A DNA stretch of 64,000 bases. Source: Paenibacillus oenotherae (GTDB lineage: Bacteria; Bacillota; Bacilli; Paenibacillales; Paenibacillaceae). The position numbers and the translations under genes were made by a program. Position 1 is the first letter of the stretch. Each line of letters opens with the position of its first letter. Below are positions 25,624-34,276 of the stretch, piece after piece. The notes below the pieces were generated by a model. That model was not told the origin of the DNA, made no database searches, and was given only the letters and a program-made list of their open reading frames with translations. Location of the stretch: the NCBI RefSeq assembly GCF_019443105.1, contig NZ_JAHZIJ010000022.1:19094-83093 (forward strand), in the 5' to 3' direction.

Positions 25624-27204
25624 CTACCAGCCTATCGCCGCACCATCACAGCGCGGATCTGTTCCTCCAGTCAAGAAGCCGTCCGTATCAACCGATATGG
25701 CATGCGCATGCCCCATAATCCCATCGAAATCCCCCATAACACGGACACTATGCCCTGAACGGGACAGCCCTGCAGCTATCTGACGGTCAATCCGCCCCTC
25801 CAGCTTCAATTCCTGTGTAGGCTTGCCCCATGTCCTCCCCCACACCCATCGCGGCTCATCAATCGCTTGCTGAGGATTCATCCCGTAATCAATCATGCGG
25901 GTTAACAGAGCGGTCTGCGTCTGAGGCTGGCCCTCCCCGCCCTGTGTGCCGTACAGATAGCGCGGTTTTCCATTGAGGCAAGCCATGGCAGGCATCAAAG
26001 TATGGAAGGTGCGCTTATGCGGCTGCAAGCAGTTGACATGGGCAGGATCGAGCGAGAAGAAGGAGCCGCGATTCTGCAGCAGAATGCCCGTCTCCCCCGC
26101 CACAACGCCTGAACCAAATTCAAAATATAAGCTCTGGATAAAAGAAACCGCGTTCCCCTCACCGTCAACAACTGCCGCATAAGCCGTGTCACTGCCGACC
26201 GGTTCCGTCTGGATCTCGCATGCCTTGTCCATATGAATGCTTCGCGCAAGCTCCGCCGCATAAGAATTACTGAGCAATCTTTCGAGCGGAACCGCCGAGA
26301 ACTCGGGGTCAGTCAAATACTTGTTGCGGTCGCGGAAGCTCAGCTTCAACGCCTCAATGAGGAGATGATAATAGTCATAGGAGCCGTGCTCGACACTTTG
26401 GAAATCAAAATGCTCCAGAATCTGCAGCGCCATAATGCCCACGAAGCCCTGTGAATTCGGAGGCAGTTGATAGACAGAATGTCCGCGATACGAGCCGACA
26501 ATGGGCTCCACCCAATTCCCCGCATGATCGGCAAAGTCATCCCTTGTCAGCAGACCGCCCTCCGCGCCAAGGAATCGCACTATTTCTTCTGCAATAGGCC
26601 CTTTATAGAAAGCATCCCTGCCTCCTGCAGCGACCCCCTTGAGCGATTCCGCCAGGCCTGCCTGGATGAACCGCTGACCAACCGCCTTTATCCCTCCGCC
26701 CGGCAGGTAAATGCCGCTCGCCGGAACGCTTTGCGAAAGCACTGCCTCATTCAGCACCGTGTTCTCATATTGATCCTTGGACATCGGGAATCCTTCTGCT
26801 GCATATTGGATCGCAGGCTGAAGCACATCCGCGAAGCTCAATCTCCCATATTCTCTATGAACAGCCTCCCAGGCATCTACCATGCCCGGAACTGTAATCG
26901 CGCTTCTCGCCCCGCGCACCGGAATAGCGGCTTCGCCTTCAAAGGCATCGATATTCGCCCTGTAGCCAGAACGCCCACTTCCGTTATAGGCTCTTACCTT
27001 GCCCTCGCCACTATGGCAGGACAACCAGAAGGAATCGCCGCCTAGTCCCGTCATATGCGGATAAACAACCGCGAGACAAGCGCTGACAGCAATCGCCGCA
27101 TCATAAGCGTTGCCGCCCCTCTCCAGCATGCGCGCTCCCGCCGCTGAAGCGAGATAATGCGGACTTACAACCATTGTTCGCGTACCCATAACCGGCTTCC
27201 CCAT
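25624..27204 (-). CDS. ggt: Gamma-glutamyltransferase-family enzyme
   Basis: A 526-residue Ntn-hydrolase of the gamma-glutamyltranspeptidase family. The autoprocessing/catalytic Thr is in VGSDTAYAAVVDGEG near residue 338-350, followed by GNAVSFIQSLYFEFGSGV and the substrate-binding GETGILLQNRG. The C-terminal TGGTDPRCDGAAIG is typical. No signal peptide is seen, so it is probably cytoplasmic, unlike secreted Ggt. It lies upstream of, and in the same direction as, the ABC/hydrolase operon, and may act on gamma-glutamyl or other amide intermediates of that pathway. The gene has its own promoter region facing the Lrp gene. Confidence 0.88.
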   Translation of the reverse strand: MGKPVMGTRTMVVSPHYLASAAGARMLERGGNAYDAAIAVSACLAVVYPHMTGLGGDSFWLSCHSGEGKVRAYNGSGRSGYRANIDAFEGEAAIPVRGARSAITVPGMVDAWEAVHREYGRLSFADVLQPAIQYAAEGFPMSKDQYENTVLNEAVLSQSVPASGIYLPGGGIKAVGQRFIQAGLAESLKGVAAGGRDAFYKGPIAEEIVRFLGAEGGLLTRDDFADHAGNWVEPIVGSYRGHSVYQLPPNSQGFVGIMALQILEHFDFQSVEHGSYDYYHLLIEALKLSFRDRNKYLTDPEFSAVPLERLLSNSYAAELARSIHMDKACEIQTEPVGSDTAYAAVVDGEGNAVSFIQSLYFEFGSGVVAGETGILLQNRGSFFSLDPAHVNCLQPHKRTFHTLMPAMACLNGKPRYLYGTQGGEGQPQTQTALLTRMIDYGMNPQQAIDEPRWVWGRTWGKPTQELKLEGRIDRQIAAGLSRSGHSVRVMGDFDGIMGHAHAISVDTDGFLTGGTDPRCDGAAIGW

Positions 27205-27425
27205 CCCATCCCCTCGCCTTATGATAGATTAGATGACATTTAATGAACACAAAAATACCATGATTTTCGTTGTCGATGCAACTATAAATTGATTTTTCGC
27301 AATTGAATGCGTAATTTTTCATTGAAATCGTATGTTTTTCGATATATATTAGATCAAAGAGTAAGTAAAACTAACCTATCTCGTTACATTCGAGAATGCC
27401 ACACTATCCCTAGGAGCTGATTCAT
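27205..27425. other. Divergent regulatory region between ggt and the Lrp gene
   Basis: This A+T-rich 220-bp region holds the promoters of two divergent genes. It contains TGATTTTCGTTGT at 27261-27273, whose reverse complement ACAACGAAAATCA occurs at 25545-25557 upstream of the ABC operon. The shared 13-mer may be a binding site of the Lrp-type regulator. No clear -35/-10 pair was assigned. Confidence 0.4.
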
Positions 27426-27899
27426 ATGCCTATAAATGACATCCCGCCTGTACTAATCGATGAAGTTGACCGCAAAATTATAGCCGCGCTCAATAAAAAT
27501 GGAAGAATATCTTACACTGACCTTGCCAAAGAGATCGGGCTATCCCGTGTAGCCGTACAAGCACGCATCAATGCACTGATGGAGACAGGGGTCATTGAAC
27601 GATTCACAGCCGTCATTAATCCGGAGAAAATCGGCATTCATGTGTCTGCTTTTTTCAATGTAGAGGTGGAGCCCAAATGCCTTCAGGCAGTGGCAGACCG
27701 ATTGTCTGAGGAGCCAGTAGTAACAAGCCTCTATCATATGACAGGCCCGAGCAAGCTTCATATGCACGGATTGTTTATGAATAATCAGGAGATGGAAAAC
27801 TTTATGAAGGAGAAATTGTACCCGCTTCCGGGAATAATGAGCGTGGACTGCCAAGTATTGATTACGAGGTATAAAAGCCGTATGGGAATGAGGTTGTAG
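27426..27899 (+). CDS. Lrp/AsnC-family transcriptional regulator
   Basis: A 157-residue regulator. The N-terminal helix-turn-helix ([20 protein letters not shown] then [20 protein letters not shown]) is at residues ~12-60. The C-terminal RAM domain that binds small effectors follows ([20 protein letters not shown]). The start ATG has GGAGCTGATTC upstream. It is divergent from ggt and precedes two chromate-transporter genes by 5 bp. It probably regulates one or both of these units; the effector is unknown. Confidence 0.88.
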   Translation: MPINDIPPVLIDEVDRKIIAALNKNGRISYTDLAKEIGLSRVAVQARINALMETGVIERFTAVINPEKIGIHVSAFFNVEVEPKCLQAVADRLSEEPVVTSLYHMTGPSKLHMHGLFMNNQEMENFMKEKLYPLPGIMSVDCQVLITRYKSRMGMRL

Positions 27900-27904
27900 A
27901 CGCG

Positions 27905-28492
27905 ATGGCAGACTCTAATGAGCAAGGCTCCTATGGACAAATCGTGTGGGCTATGGCCAAAACAGGAATTCTTGGGTATGGCGGCGGGCCATCTGTCATT
28001 CCGCTCATCCGCTATGAGGCCGTTACCCGCTATCGCTGGCTGGGAGATGAGGAGTTCGGCGAGACGCTCGCCATCGCCAACGCGCTGCCAGGGCCTATCG
28101 CAACGAAGATCGCCGCTTACCTGGGATATAGACAGAAGGGAGTCGCAGGCGCATGTGCAGCTGTATTGGCTCATATACTGCCTTCGGCAATTGCTATGAT
28201 CAGCCTGTTATCTGTTGTGACTCTATTAAGCAGCTCCAGTGTCATGCAAGGAATGATCGCGGCTGTTGTCCCTGTTGTCGCTGTCATGCTCGGCATGATG
28301 GCCTATGAATTTGGCGAGCGCGCTGTGAAAGGACTTGGCAAAGCGCTTGGTATTGTATTCTTCGCCGTCTCCTTCCTGCTCCTGCAGACCTTCCAAGTGC
28401 ATCCGGCGATTGTCGTCGTTATTTTCCTGGCGTATGGCGCCATTCATATGAAGGCCATGACACGATTTAAGAACTCAGCCTGGTTCAAATAA
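27905..28492 (+). CDS. Chromate transporter family protein, first half-size subunit
   Basis: A 195-residue membrane protein with about five hydrophobic segments. The ChrA motif GILGYGGGPSVIPLIRYEAV is near residue 20, and the second conserved segment ANALPGPIATKIAAYLGY near residue 58. It is a short-chain ChrA; such proteins normally work as a pair encoded by adjacent genes, as here. The start is 5 bp after the Lrp stop, with GAGGTTG as RBS. Chromate efflux is the annotated role of the family, but the natural substrate may be another anion. Confidence 0.88.
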   Translation: MADSNEQGSYGQIVWAMAKTGILGYGGGPSVIPLIRYEAVTRYRWLGDEEFGETLAIANALPGPIATKIAAYLGYRQKGVAGACAAVLAHILPSAIAMISLLSVVTLLSSSSVMQGMIAAVVPVVAVMLGMMAYEFGERAVKGLGKALGIVFFAVSFLLLQTFQVHPAIVVVIFLAYGAIHMKAMTRFKNSAWFK

Positions 28493-28522
28493 AGGGATAC
28501 AACAAGAGAAGGAAGATGCAGC

Positions 28523-29065
28523 ATGGACTGGTTAGAGCTGATTATCGGTTTTTTCATTGCCAATGTGCTTGGGTATGGCGGAGGCCCCTCCTCCATTCCG
28601 CTTATGTATCAAGAGATCGTCGTTCATCACAGATGGACAAGCGATCATGATTTCTCTAACATTCTGGCGCTGGGCAACGCCTTGCCGGGGCCTATCGCAA
28701 CGAAGATCGCCGCCTATGTCGGCTATGATGTAGCCGGCGTCGCAGGTGCTGTTGCCGCGCTTGCCGCCACGATCGTACCCTCTGCAGCCGCACTCATCAT
28801 ACTGCTTCGAATTATGCAGCGGCACCGCCAATCTCCGGTGGTCAAAGGCATGACGCTGCTCGTCCAGCCCGTAATCGCCATCATGATGCTGCTGCTCACC
28901 TGGACGATGGGCGTCGCCTCCTATGAGTCGATAGGCATCTGGCAATCGCTAGGCATTGCCGCCGTCGCATTCTGGGCGATGGCGATCAAGAAGATCCACC
29001 CCGCAATCGTCATCGTCTGCGCATTCGCTTATGGCGGCCTGATTTTGTCGCAATTCAGCGTCTAA
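28523..29065 (+). CDS. Chromate transporter family protein, second half-size subunit
   Basis: A 180-residue membrane protein, paralogous to the preceding one. It shares GYGGGPSSIPLMYQEIVVHH near residue 20 and GNALPGPIATKIAAYVGYD near 52, and then four to five hydrophobic segments. The start follows AGAAGGAAGATGCAGC, 30 bp after the first subunit stop. The two probably form a heterodimer with antiparallel halves, as proposed for short-chain ChrA pairs. Confidence 0.88.
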   Translation: MDWLELIIGFFIANVLGYGGGPSSIPLMYQEIVVHHRWTSDHDFSNILALGNALPGPIATKIAAYVGYDVAGVAGAVAALAATIVPSAAALIILLRIMQRHRQSPVVKGMTLLVQPVIAIMMLLLTWTMGVASYESIGIWQSLGIAAVAFWAMAIKKIHPAIVIVCAFAYGGLILSQFSV

Positions 29066-29109
29066 GGGACGGTCGCTGATAACGGAATGGGGATAGGCTG
29101 CGGCCGCTG

Positions 29110-29165
29110 TTAAACATCGTGTTCTTGTGAATTGGCACCCCACTAGGGGAGAACACGATGTTTAA
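29110..29165. repeat. Perfect 16-bp inverted repeat after the chromate transporter genes
   Basis: TTAAACATCGTGTTCT (29110-29125) and its exact complement (29150-29165) enclose a 24-base loop. The stem is strong, but no T run follows on either strand, so it is not a standard terminator. It may still end transcription or mark an old insertion. Confidence 0.6.
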
Positions 29166-29326
29166 AGGCGGAGGTCAACTCCTTCGCCCCTCCTCCAAGA
29201 CCGTTGACGAAGGCAGGCCCGGCTCATCCGAATCTCCCTGTACCTTCATACAGTCGCCTTGAGCAACAGTGGATCTGCTCCTCTCCCAGATCGCAGCCAT
29301 TCTCTTCGGCGCCATAACTGCTTCGG

Positions 29327-29640
29327 CAATAACCGTTCCCGGAAGGTTCCCCAGCGTTGCCCTTCTCCTTCTCCTTCTCCTTCTCCTTCTCCTTCTCCAA
29401 GTGTGGTTTGAAGATAAAGTGAAGGAGCAAGAAGCCCCAAGAAGCCTGCGAATGTGCATGAATTTCGGCTGGAAGACGCCATAATAGTTAAATTCCTGCG
29501 ATCACGCATGAATTTGAGGAAAAATCGGCCGATAAAGGAAAATGAAGGTGAAATGCCTGCACTCTGGCAGGCATTTCACCTTCATGGGGCCAGAAACGAG
29601 CAAATTAATGCCGTTTCGCATGTTTCGCCTAGCTCGCTTC
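29327..29640 (+). repeat. Four-hairpin intergenic repeat, copy 2 (extended, with CTTCTC expansion)
   Basis: Hairpins lie at 29445, 29495, 29556 and about 29608 (spacings 50, 61, ~52). The third is a perfect palindrome with 19-bp arms (29542-29560 and 29567-29585) and a 6-base loop. The homology with copy 3 (33992-34258) extends ~110 bp to the left, through AACCGTTCC, GGTTCCCCAGCGT and AAGTGTGGTT. Within that part this copy carries about six CTTCTC units (29362-29398) that copy 3 lacks. No coding gene lies in the 29066-29810 gap. Confidence 0.8.
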
Positions 29641-29725
29641 CCGCAGCTCGCGGCTCGCATCTCACGTCTCGCATGTCTCGCATCTCTCGCATCTCTCGCA
29701 CGTCTCGCATGTCTCGGCGTTCCAA
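29641..29725. repeat. Short CTCGCAT-type tandem repeats
   Basis: Directly to the right of copy 2, units such as CTCGCATCT, CTCGCATGT and CTCGCACGT are repeated about eight times with 9-10 bp periodicity. They have no ribosome binding site or conserved frame. Similar but shorter CTCGCTTC sequence follows copy 4 at 38726. Confidence 0.6.
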
Positions 29726-29810
29726 TGACGGATCGTCCTCTGGCGAGGAGTAACACGAGTGAGTCCAACCCATTAAAATACACAAAAGATCTTTTCTCCA
29801 CGCTGCCATT

Positions 29811-30446
29811 TCAGCTTTTCGCGGAGTTTTCTACAGACCCTGCTATATGCCTGTCATACCATTCGGCTGCCGCCTCTACCTCTGAGCGGGTAAGCTGATG
29901 GCCTGCACTCTCCCAATGAACGGACACCTCCGCCCCTGCGCTGCGCAAGGTCGATTCCAGCTCGATCGTCTCATGCGGCGAGCAGATCGGATCATTATTG
30001 CCCGCTCCAATAAATATTGGCGTATCCGACAGATCCGGAAGAACGACGCCCCTAATTGGCACCATAGGATGATGCAGAATCGCGCCTCTCAGCGCATTCT
30101 GATAATGAAACAACAGACTTCCGGCGATATTGGCGCCGTTGGAGTAGCCGATGGCGACAAGATTGCTGCGGTCGAATCCATATTCAGCCGCAGCCTCCTG
30201 AAGATAATCGTTCAGCTCCGCGGTCCGGAAGATCAGATCCTCTTCGTCGAACACCCCTTCGGCCAAGCGGCGGAAATACCGGGGCATCCCGTTCTCCAGC
30301 ACATTGCCTCTGACACTCAGCAACGAGGAGTCCGGCGCGACCCGCTTCGCGAGCGGCAGAAGGTCGCGCTCCGTACCGCCCGTGCCATGGAGCAGCAGCA
30401 ATACCGGCGCATCCGGGTTATTCCCTTGTTGGAAAATATGCTTCAT
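29811..30446 (-). CDS. mhqD: Carboxylesterase/phospholipase MhqD
   Basis: A 211-residue alpha/beta hydrolase of the phospholipase/carboxylesterase family. The oxyanion region LLLHGTGGTERDL is near residue 18, the nucleophile serine in VAIGYSNGANIAGSLLFH near 103, the Asp in GAGNNDPICSP near 153 and the His in SAGHQLT near 186. It is the third gene of an operon in the same order as B. subtilis mhqNOD, which protects against quinones and 2-methylhydroquinone. Its ATG overlaps the mhqO stop codon (30443-30446). Name by synteny and family. Confidence 0.85.
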   Translation of the reverse strand: MKHIFQQGNNPDAPVLLLLHGTGGTERDLLPLAKRVAPDSSLLSVRGNVLENGMPRYFRRLAEGVFDEEDLIFRTAELNDYLQEAAAEYGFDRSNLVAIGYSNGANIAGSLLFHYQNALRGAILHHPMVPIRGVVLPDLSDTPIFIGAGNNDPICSPHETIELESTLRSAGAEVSVHWESAGHQLTRSEVEAAAEWYDRHIAGSVENSAKS

Positions 30447-31393
30447 TGCTCCTTCACCTCCAATTCCCTTACCTCGATAGGCGGCAAGTTGGCCTCTATC
30501 TCTGAACGGGCTGGCTCAAACCATGCCGGCAGCATCAGCTTTCCGCCCAATTCGGCAGGCTCCTCATCACGTGCAAAGCCCGGCGGATCTGTTGCGATCT
30601 CGAATAATATGCCGCCGCTCTCGCGGAAGTAGATCGCATTGAAATATTGGCGGTCCACAATCGGCGTAGGCCGGAGCCCTTTGCTCTCAACATGGCTTCT
30701 CCACTGGGCATGCTCCTCGTCGTCTTTGGCGCGCCATGCAATATGATGCACCGTCCCGGATCCGCCAACTCCCATCTCTACTGGCTCTGCATTGAGATCG
30801 ATAATGTTGCCCAGCTCTCCTGTTGCTCTGTAGCGGGCGAACGCGCCCTCTTCACCGACTTTCTCCAGGCCCATCACATTCACGAGCAGCTCTGCCGTCT
30901 TGCGTGGAGCGCCGCTGTAGAGAACAGCTCCTCCGAACCCTTTGATCGCTTTATCCACGGGAACTCCGCCGAATGACCAGCCGCTCCGGGGACCTTCCTC
31001 CCGCGCTACAATTTCAAGCTGCAGTCCGGCAGCATCACTGAATTGCAGATACGATTCCGAGAACCGCTCCACTTTCGTTACCGGAATGCCGAACCGCTCC
31101 AGACGCTCCTCCCAGAAGGACAGCGCACCCGCCGGGACAACATAGCTCGTAATTCCGACCTGGCCCCCTCCGATACGGCCTTTGCGCGAGCCCGCCCATG
31201 GGAAGAATGTAATAATGGTGCCGGGACCGCCGATCTCATTGCCGAAGTACAAATGATATACCTCTGGAGCGTCAAAATTAATCGTTTTCTTAACCAGTCT
31301 GAGCCCAAGCACCCCTGCATAGAAATCAACAGTGTCCTGTGCATTGCCTACAAAAGCTGTAATATGATGAATTCCTGCGGTTGGTTGTCGCAT
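30443..31393 (-). CDS. mhqO: Ring-cleaving dioxygenase MhqO
   Basis: A ~316-residue extradiol-type dioxygenase with two vicinal-oxygen-chelate modules. Module one begins GIHHITAFVGNAQDTVDFYA with the first metal His; module two includes GTVHHIAWRAKDDEEHAQWR near residue 215, and the Glu lies in IYFRESGGILFEIATDPPGF near 262. The start is the ATG 31393, preceded by GAGGAGAG; the longer frame is not supported. It follows mhqN by 46 bp. Expected role: cleavage of hydroquinone-like toxic aromatics in the cytoplasm. Confidence 0.88.
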   Translation of the reverse strand: MRQPTAGIHHITAFVGNAQDTVDFYAGVLGLRLVKKTINFDAPEVYHLYFGNEIGGPGTIITFFPWAGSRKGRIGGGQVGITSYVVPAGALSFWEERLERFGIPVTKVERFSESYLQFSDAAGLQLEIVAREEGPRSGWSFGGVPVDKAIKGFGGAVLYSGAPRKTAELLVNVMGLEKVGEEGAFARYRATGELGNIIDLNAEPVEMGVGGSGTVHHIAWRAKDDEEHAQWRSHVESKGLRPTPIVDRQYFNAIYFRESGGILFEIATDPPGFARDEEPAELGGKLMLPAWFEPARSEIEANLPPIEVRELEVKEQ

Positions 31394-31439
31394 AATTATT
31401 CTCTCCTCAAAGTTAAATTTCGTTACAGCCAGTATGCCC

Positions 31440-32066
31440 TCAAAATGCGTTGTAGCTGACAAATTCGCCCACCGGCTTGCGGTACCCGCGCTTTCGCAGG
31501 CTCGATGTATCTTCCTTGCCGATCGTAATCATCATGGCAGGGACATGCGTATCTGGAATGTTCAGCAGCTTCCGCACCGCGTCCGGATCGAAGCCGATCA
31601 TGGGACAAGTGTCCCAGCCCTTATCCTTGGCGATCAGCATGAACTGCATGGCCGACAGGCTCGCATTGCGGATAGCATCCTCGGTCTTGAAGGTGTCGCC
31701 CCGTTCTTCATAGAAGCTGTTCACATAGCTCACGGTGCCATCGTATTCCTGCTGATTCATAACGCCCAGATGCAGCAGGCCTTCATTGATTTTGCCCGCA
31801 TCCTTGTGCGCTTCCTTATTGCCAAGAACGATAATAACAGCCGATGCCGTCTGTACCTTGTACTGCTTGCTGGCCGCCTCATATACCCGCTCCTTGATTC
31901 CCGGATCTTGAACAACGATGTAATGCGCATGCTGCAAATTAAAGGCGGATGGCGCGAACTTCACCAGATTGAATATTTCATCCAGCTCCCTCTCTGTAAT
32001 CTCTACCCCAGGTATAAATTTGTTGGCTGATCTGCGTGCCTTCACTAATGAAGTAAAATCGCTCAT
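31440..32066 (-). CDS. mhqN: Nitroreductase-family protein MhqN
   Basis: A 208-residue FMN-dependent nitroreductase-fold protein. The FMN phosphate-binding RRSANKF segment is at residues 11-17, FAPSAFNLQHAHYIVV near 36-51, and the C-terminal SSLRKRGYRKPVGEFV is typical of the NfnB/MhqN group. It is the first gene of mhqNOD, with the RBS GGGAGGCGTTTGAG. A strong promoter and two 18-bp palindromes lie upstream. In Bacillus the operon is repressed by MhqR and induced by quinones; no mhqR gene is present in this window. Confidence 0.87.
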   Translation of the reverse strand: MSDFTSLVKARRSANKFIPGVEITERELDEIFNLVKFAPSAFNLQHAHYIVVQDPGIKERVYEAASKQYKVQTASAVIIVLGNKEAHKDAGKINEGLLHLGVMNQQEYDGTVSYVNSFYEERGDTFKTEDAIRNASLSAMQFMLIAKDKGWDTCPMIGFDPDAVRKLLNIPDTHVPAMMITIGKEDTSSLRKRGYRKPVGEFVSYNAF

Positions 32067-32103
32067 CTCAAACGCCTCCCGAATTAAATGATTAAAAATT
32101 GAT

Positions 32104-32121
32104 TATCTTTAAATTAAGATA
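32104..32121. promoter_or_regulatory. 18-bp imperfect palindrome, MhqR-like operator 1
   Basis: TATCTT...AAGATA with a six-base AT centre lies 38 bp before the mhqN start, in the leader downstream of the mapped promoter. It shares both arms with the perfect palindrome at 32203-32220 and resembles the MhqR operator arms of B. subtilis. Confidence 0.5.
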
Positions 32122-32202
32122 TATGACAATAAGTGATCTATCCCTCTTCTTCTCTTGCCGCCGCCAGCATCTCTGCTGGTGTATAAATACCATTTCTTTA
32201 TT

Positions 32203-32243
32203 TATCTTAAATTTAAGATACTTTATTTAAAGAATATTGTCAA
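32203..32243 (-). promoter_or_regulatory. mhqNOD promoter with overlapping perfect 18-bp operator
   Basis: On the minus strand TTGACA (plus 32238-32243) is followed after 17 bp by TATCTT (32215-32220). That -10 box is one arm of a perfect 18-bp palindrome, TATCTTAAATTTAAGATA (32203-32220). A repressor bound here would block RNA polymerase. The site is also ~115 bp upstream of the divergent catalase gene. Confidence 0.65.
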
Positions 32244-32334
32244 CCCCTTGAGATCAACAAAATGATTGATCCAGAGTTGGAATGGAAAATTTCGGACATG
32301 CTAACTGACATACCTATCGAAAGGCGGTTCTGCT

Positions 32335-33924
32335 ATGAACGAAGAAGCCATCCCTTCCGCACATACGAATGAAACAGCGGACAGCATTCTGACAGATCGT
32401 CAGGGGCATCCCATATCGGATAATCAGAATGTCCGCACTGTGGGCAGCCGGGGACCAACGACGCTGGAGAACTATCATTTTATTGAGAAAATCACCCACT
32501 TCGACCGGGAGCGCATTCCGGAGCGGGTCGTCCATGCGCGCGGAGCGGGAGCACATGGCGTCTTCGAAGCCTACGGTACAGTCGGGGATCAGCCGCCCTC
32601 CGCTTATACACGAGCCAAGCTGTTCCAGGAGAAGGGCAAGCAAACCCCTGTCTTCGTCCGTTTCTCTACCGTTATTCACGGCGGGCATTCGCCTGAGACG
32701 CTGCGCGACCCCCGCGGCTTCGCCGTCAAATTCTATACCGAGGACGGCAACTGGGATCTGGTGGGCAACAATCTGAAGATCTTCTTCATTCGCGATCCGC
32801 TGAAATTCCCGGATATGGTGCATGCCTTCAAGCCTGATCCCATCACCAATGCCCAGAGCATGGAGCGCTTCTTCGACTTCATCTCGATGAGCCCGGAAGC
32901 GACGCATATGATTACCTTCCTGTTCTCGCCCTGGGGCATTCCGGCTAATTACCGTCAGATGCAAGGCTCGGGTGTCAACACGTACAAGTGGGTCAATAAG
33001 GATGGCGAGGGCGTGCTGGTCAAATACCACTGGGAGCCCCTCAAGCAAGGGATCAAAAATCTGCTGCAGCGGGATGCGAACGAGATCCAATCAACCGCCT
33101 TCAACCATGCGACATTGGATTTGTACCTGGCTATTGAGCGGGGCGACTATCCGGAGTGGGAGCTGTGCGTCCAGATCATGAGCGACGGGGAGCATCCCGA
33201 GCTTGATTTTGACCCTCTGGATCCTACCAAGCTGTGGCCGGCGGACCAGTTTCCTTTTCTCCCTGTAGGCAAAATGACGCTGAACCGCAATCCTGAGGAT
33301 TATTTCGCTGAGGTCGAGCAGGCATCCTTCGGTACAGGCGTACTTGTCGATGGGCTGGACTTCTCCGATGACAAGCTGCTGCAGGGCAGAACCTTCTCCT
33401 ATTCCGATACACAGCGGCATCGCGTGGGGGCGAATTATTTGCAGCTGCCCATCAATGCGCCGAAGAGCCGGGTAGCGACGAACCAGAGCGGCGGGCAGAT
33501 GCAGTACCGTGTGGATCGTGCGCCGGGCCAGAATCCGCATATCAATTACGAGCCCTCCTCCCTCGGCGGATTGCAAGAAGCGCCTAGATGCGGGAAGGAG
33601 CATGAACCGCGTTATGACGCCAGGCTCGTCAGGGAGAAGCTGGACAGACCCAACGACTTCAAGCAAGCGGGCGACACCTACCGTGCTTTCGAGGAATGGG
33701 AACGCGATGAGCTCGTGGCTAATCTGTCGAATGCGCTAGCAACCTGCACGTCTGGCATCCGGAGCAGATTGATCGGCTATCTCACAGAGGCCGATTCTGA
33801 ATACGGGAAGCGCGTATCAGAAGGAATCGCCGCCGCGGCAAGCAAGCTGCAAGCGGATGGCGCAGACCGACACCCTGCCGTTAAGAAAGCGGAGCAATTG
33901 GGGCATGGAGCAGACCCGTACTAG
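32335..33924 (+). CDS. Monofunctional heme catalase
   Basis: A 529-residue catalase converting hydrogen peroxide to water and oxygen. The distal heme region with the catalytic His is in [20 protein letters not shown] near residue 60-75. The family follows on through [20 protein letters not shown] and [20 protein letters not shown] (distal Asn). The proximal heme-ligand Tyr region is [20 protein letters not shown] near 350. Length fits clade 1/3 small-subunit enzymes with a short C-terminal extension. It is divergent from mhqNOD, so both oxidative/electrophile-stress units share a regulatory region. Confidence 0.93.
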   Translation: MNEEAIPSAHTNETADSILTDRQGHPISDNQNVRTVGSRGPTTLENYHFIEKITHFDRERIPERVVHARGAGAHGVFEAYGTVGDQPPSAYTRAKLFQEKGKQTPVFVRFSTVIHGGHSPETLRDPRGFAVKFYTEDGNWDLVGNNLKIFFIRDPLKFPDMVHAFKPDPITNAQSMERFFDFISMSPEATHMITFLFSPWGIPANYRQMQGSGVNTYKWVNKDGEGVLVKYHWEPLKQGIKNLLQRDANEIQSTAFNHATLDLYLAIERGDYPEWELCVQIMSDGEHPELDFDPLDPTKLWPADQFPFLPVGKMTLNRNPEDYFAEVEQASFGTGVLVDGLDFSDDKLLQGRTFSYSDTQRHRVGANYLQLPINAPKSRVATNQSGGQMQYRVDRAPGQNPHINYEPSSLGGLQEAPRCGKEHEPRYDARLVREKLDRPNDFKQAGDTYRAFEEWERDELVANLSNALATCTSGIRSRLIGYLTEADSEYGKRVSEGIAAAASKLQADGADRHPAVKKAEQLGHGADPY

Positions 33925-33991
33925 GCCGCGCCTCCGTGAATGCATTAGAGGGGGGCTGTCCGACTTGATGGAAATTTCAGCTCCCACTTAG

Positions 33992-34258
33992 GCAAAACAT
34001 GCGAAGCGGCAGTTTTTTTCACGTTTCTGGCCCCATGAAGGTGAAATGCCTGCCAGCGTGCAGGTATTTCACCTTCATTTCCCCTTATCGGCCGATTTCT
34101 CCTAAAATTCCTGCATGGTCGCAGGAATTAAACCATTAAAGCGTCTTGAAACCGAAATTACTGCACATTCGCAGGCTTCTTACTCCGTCACTTTGCCTTC
34201 AACCACACTTAGAGAAGGCGAAAGGCTACGCTGGGGAACCCCCAAGGAACGGTTAATG
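33992..34258 (-). repeat. Four-hairpin intergenic repeat, copy 3 (extended)
   Basis: On the plus strand the right arms (GCAGG or variant) begin at 34009, 34060, 34121 and 34171, spacings 51, 61 and 50. The second hairpin has nearly perfect 19-bp arms (34035-34053 and 34060-34078), with the same sequence as in copy 2. The homology with copy 2 runs on to about 34258, ending ~20 bp from the lipase stop codon. The element sits between converging catalase and lipase genes. Confidence 0.8.
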
Positions 34259-34276
34259 CCTATGCAGAACCTTTTA

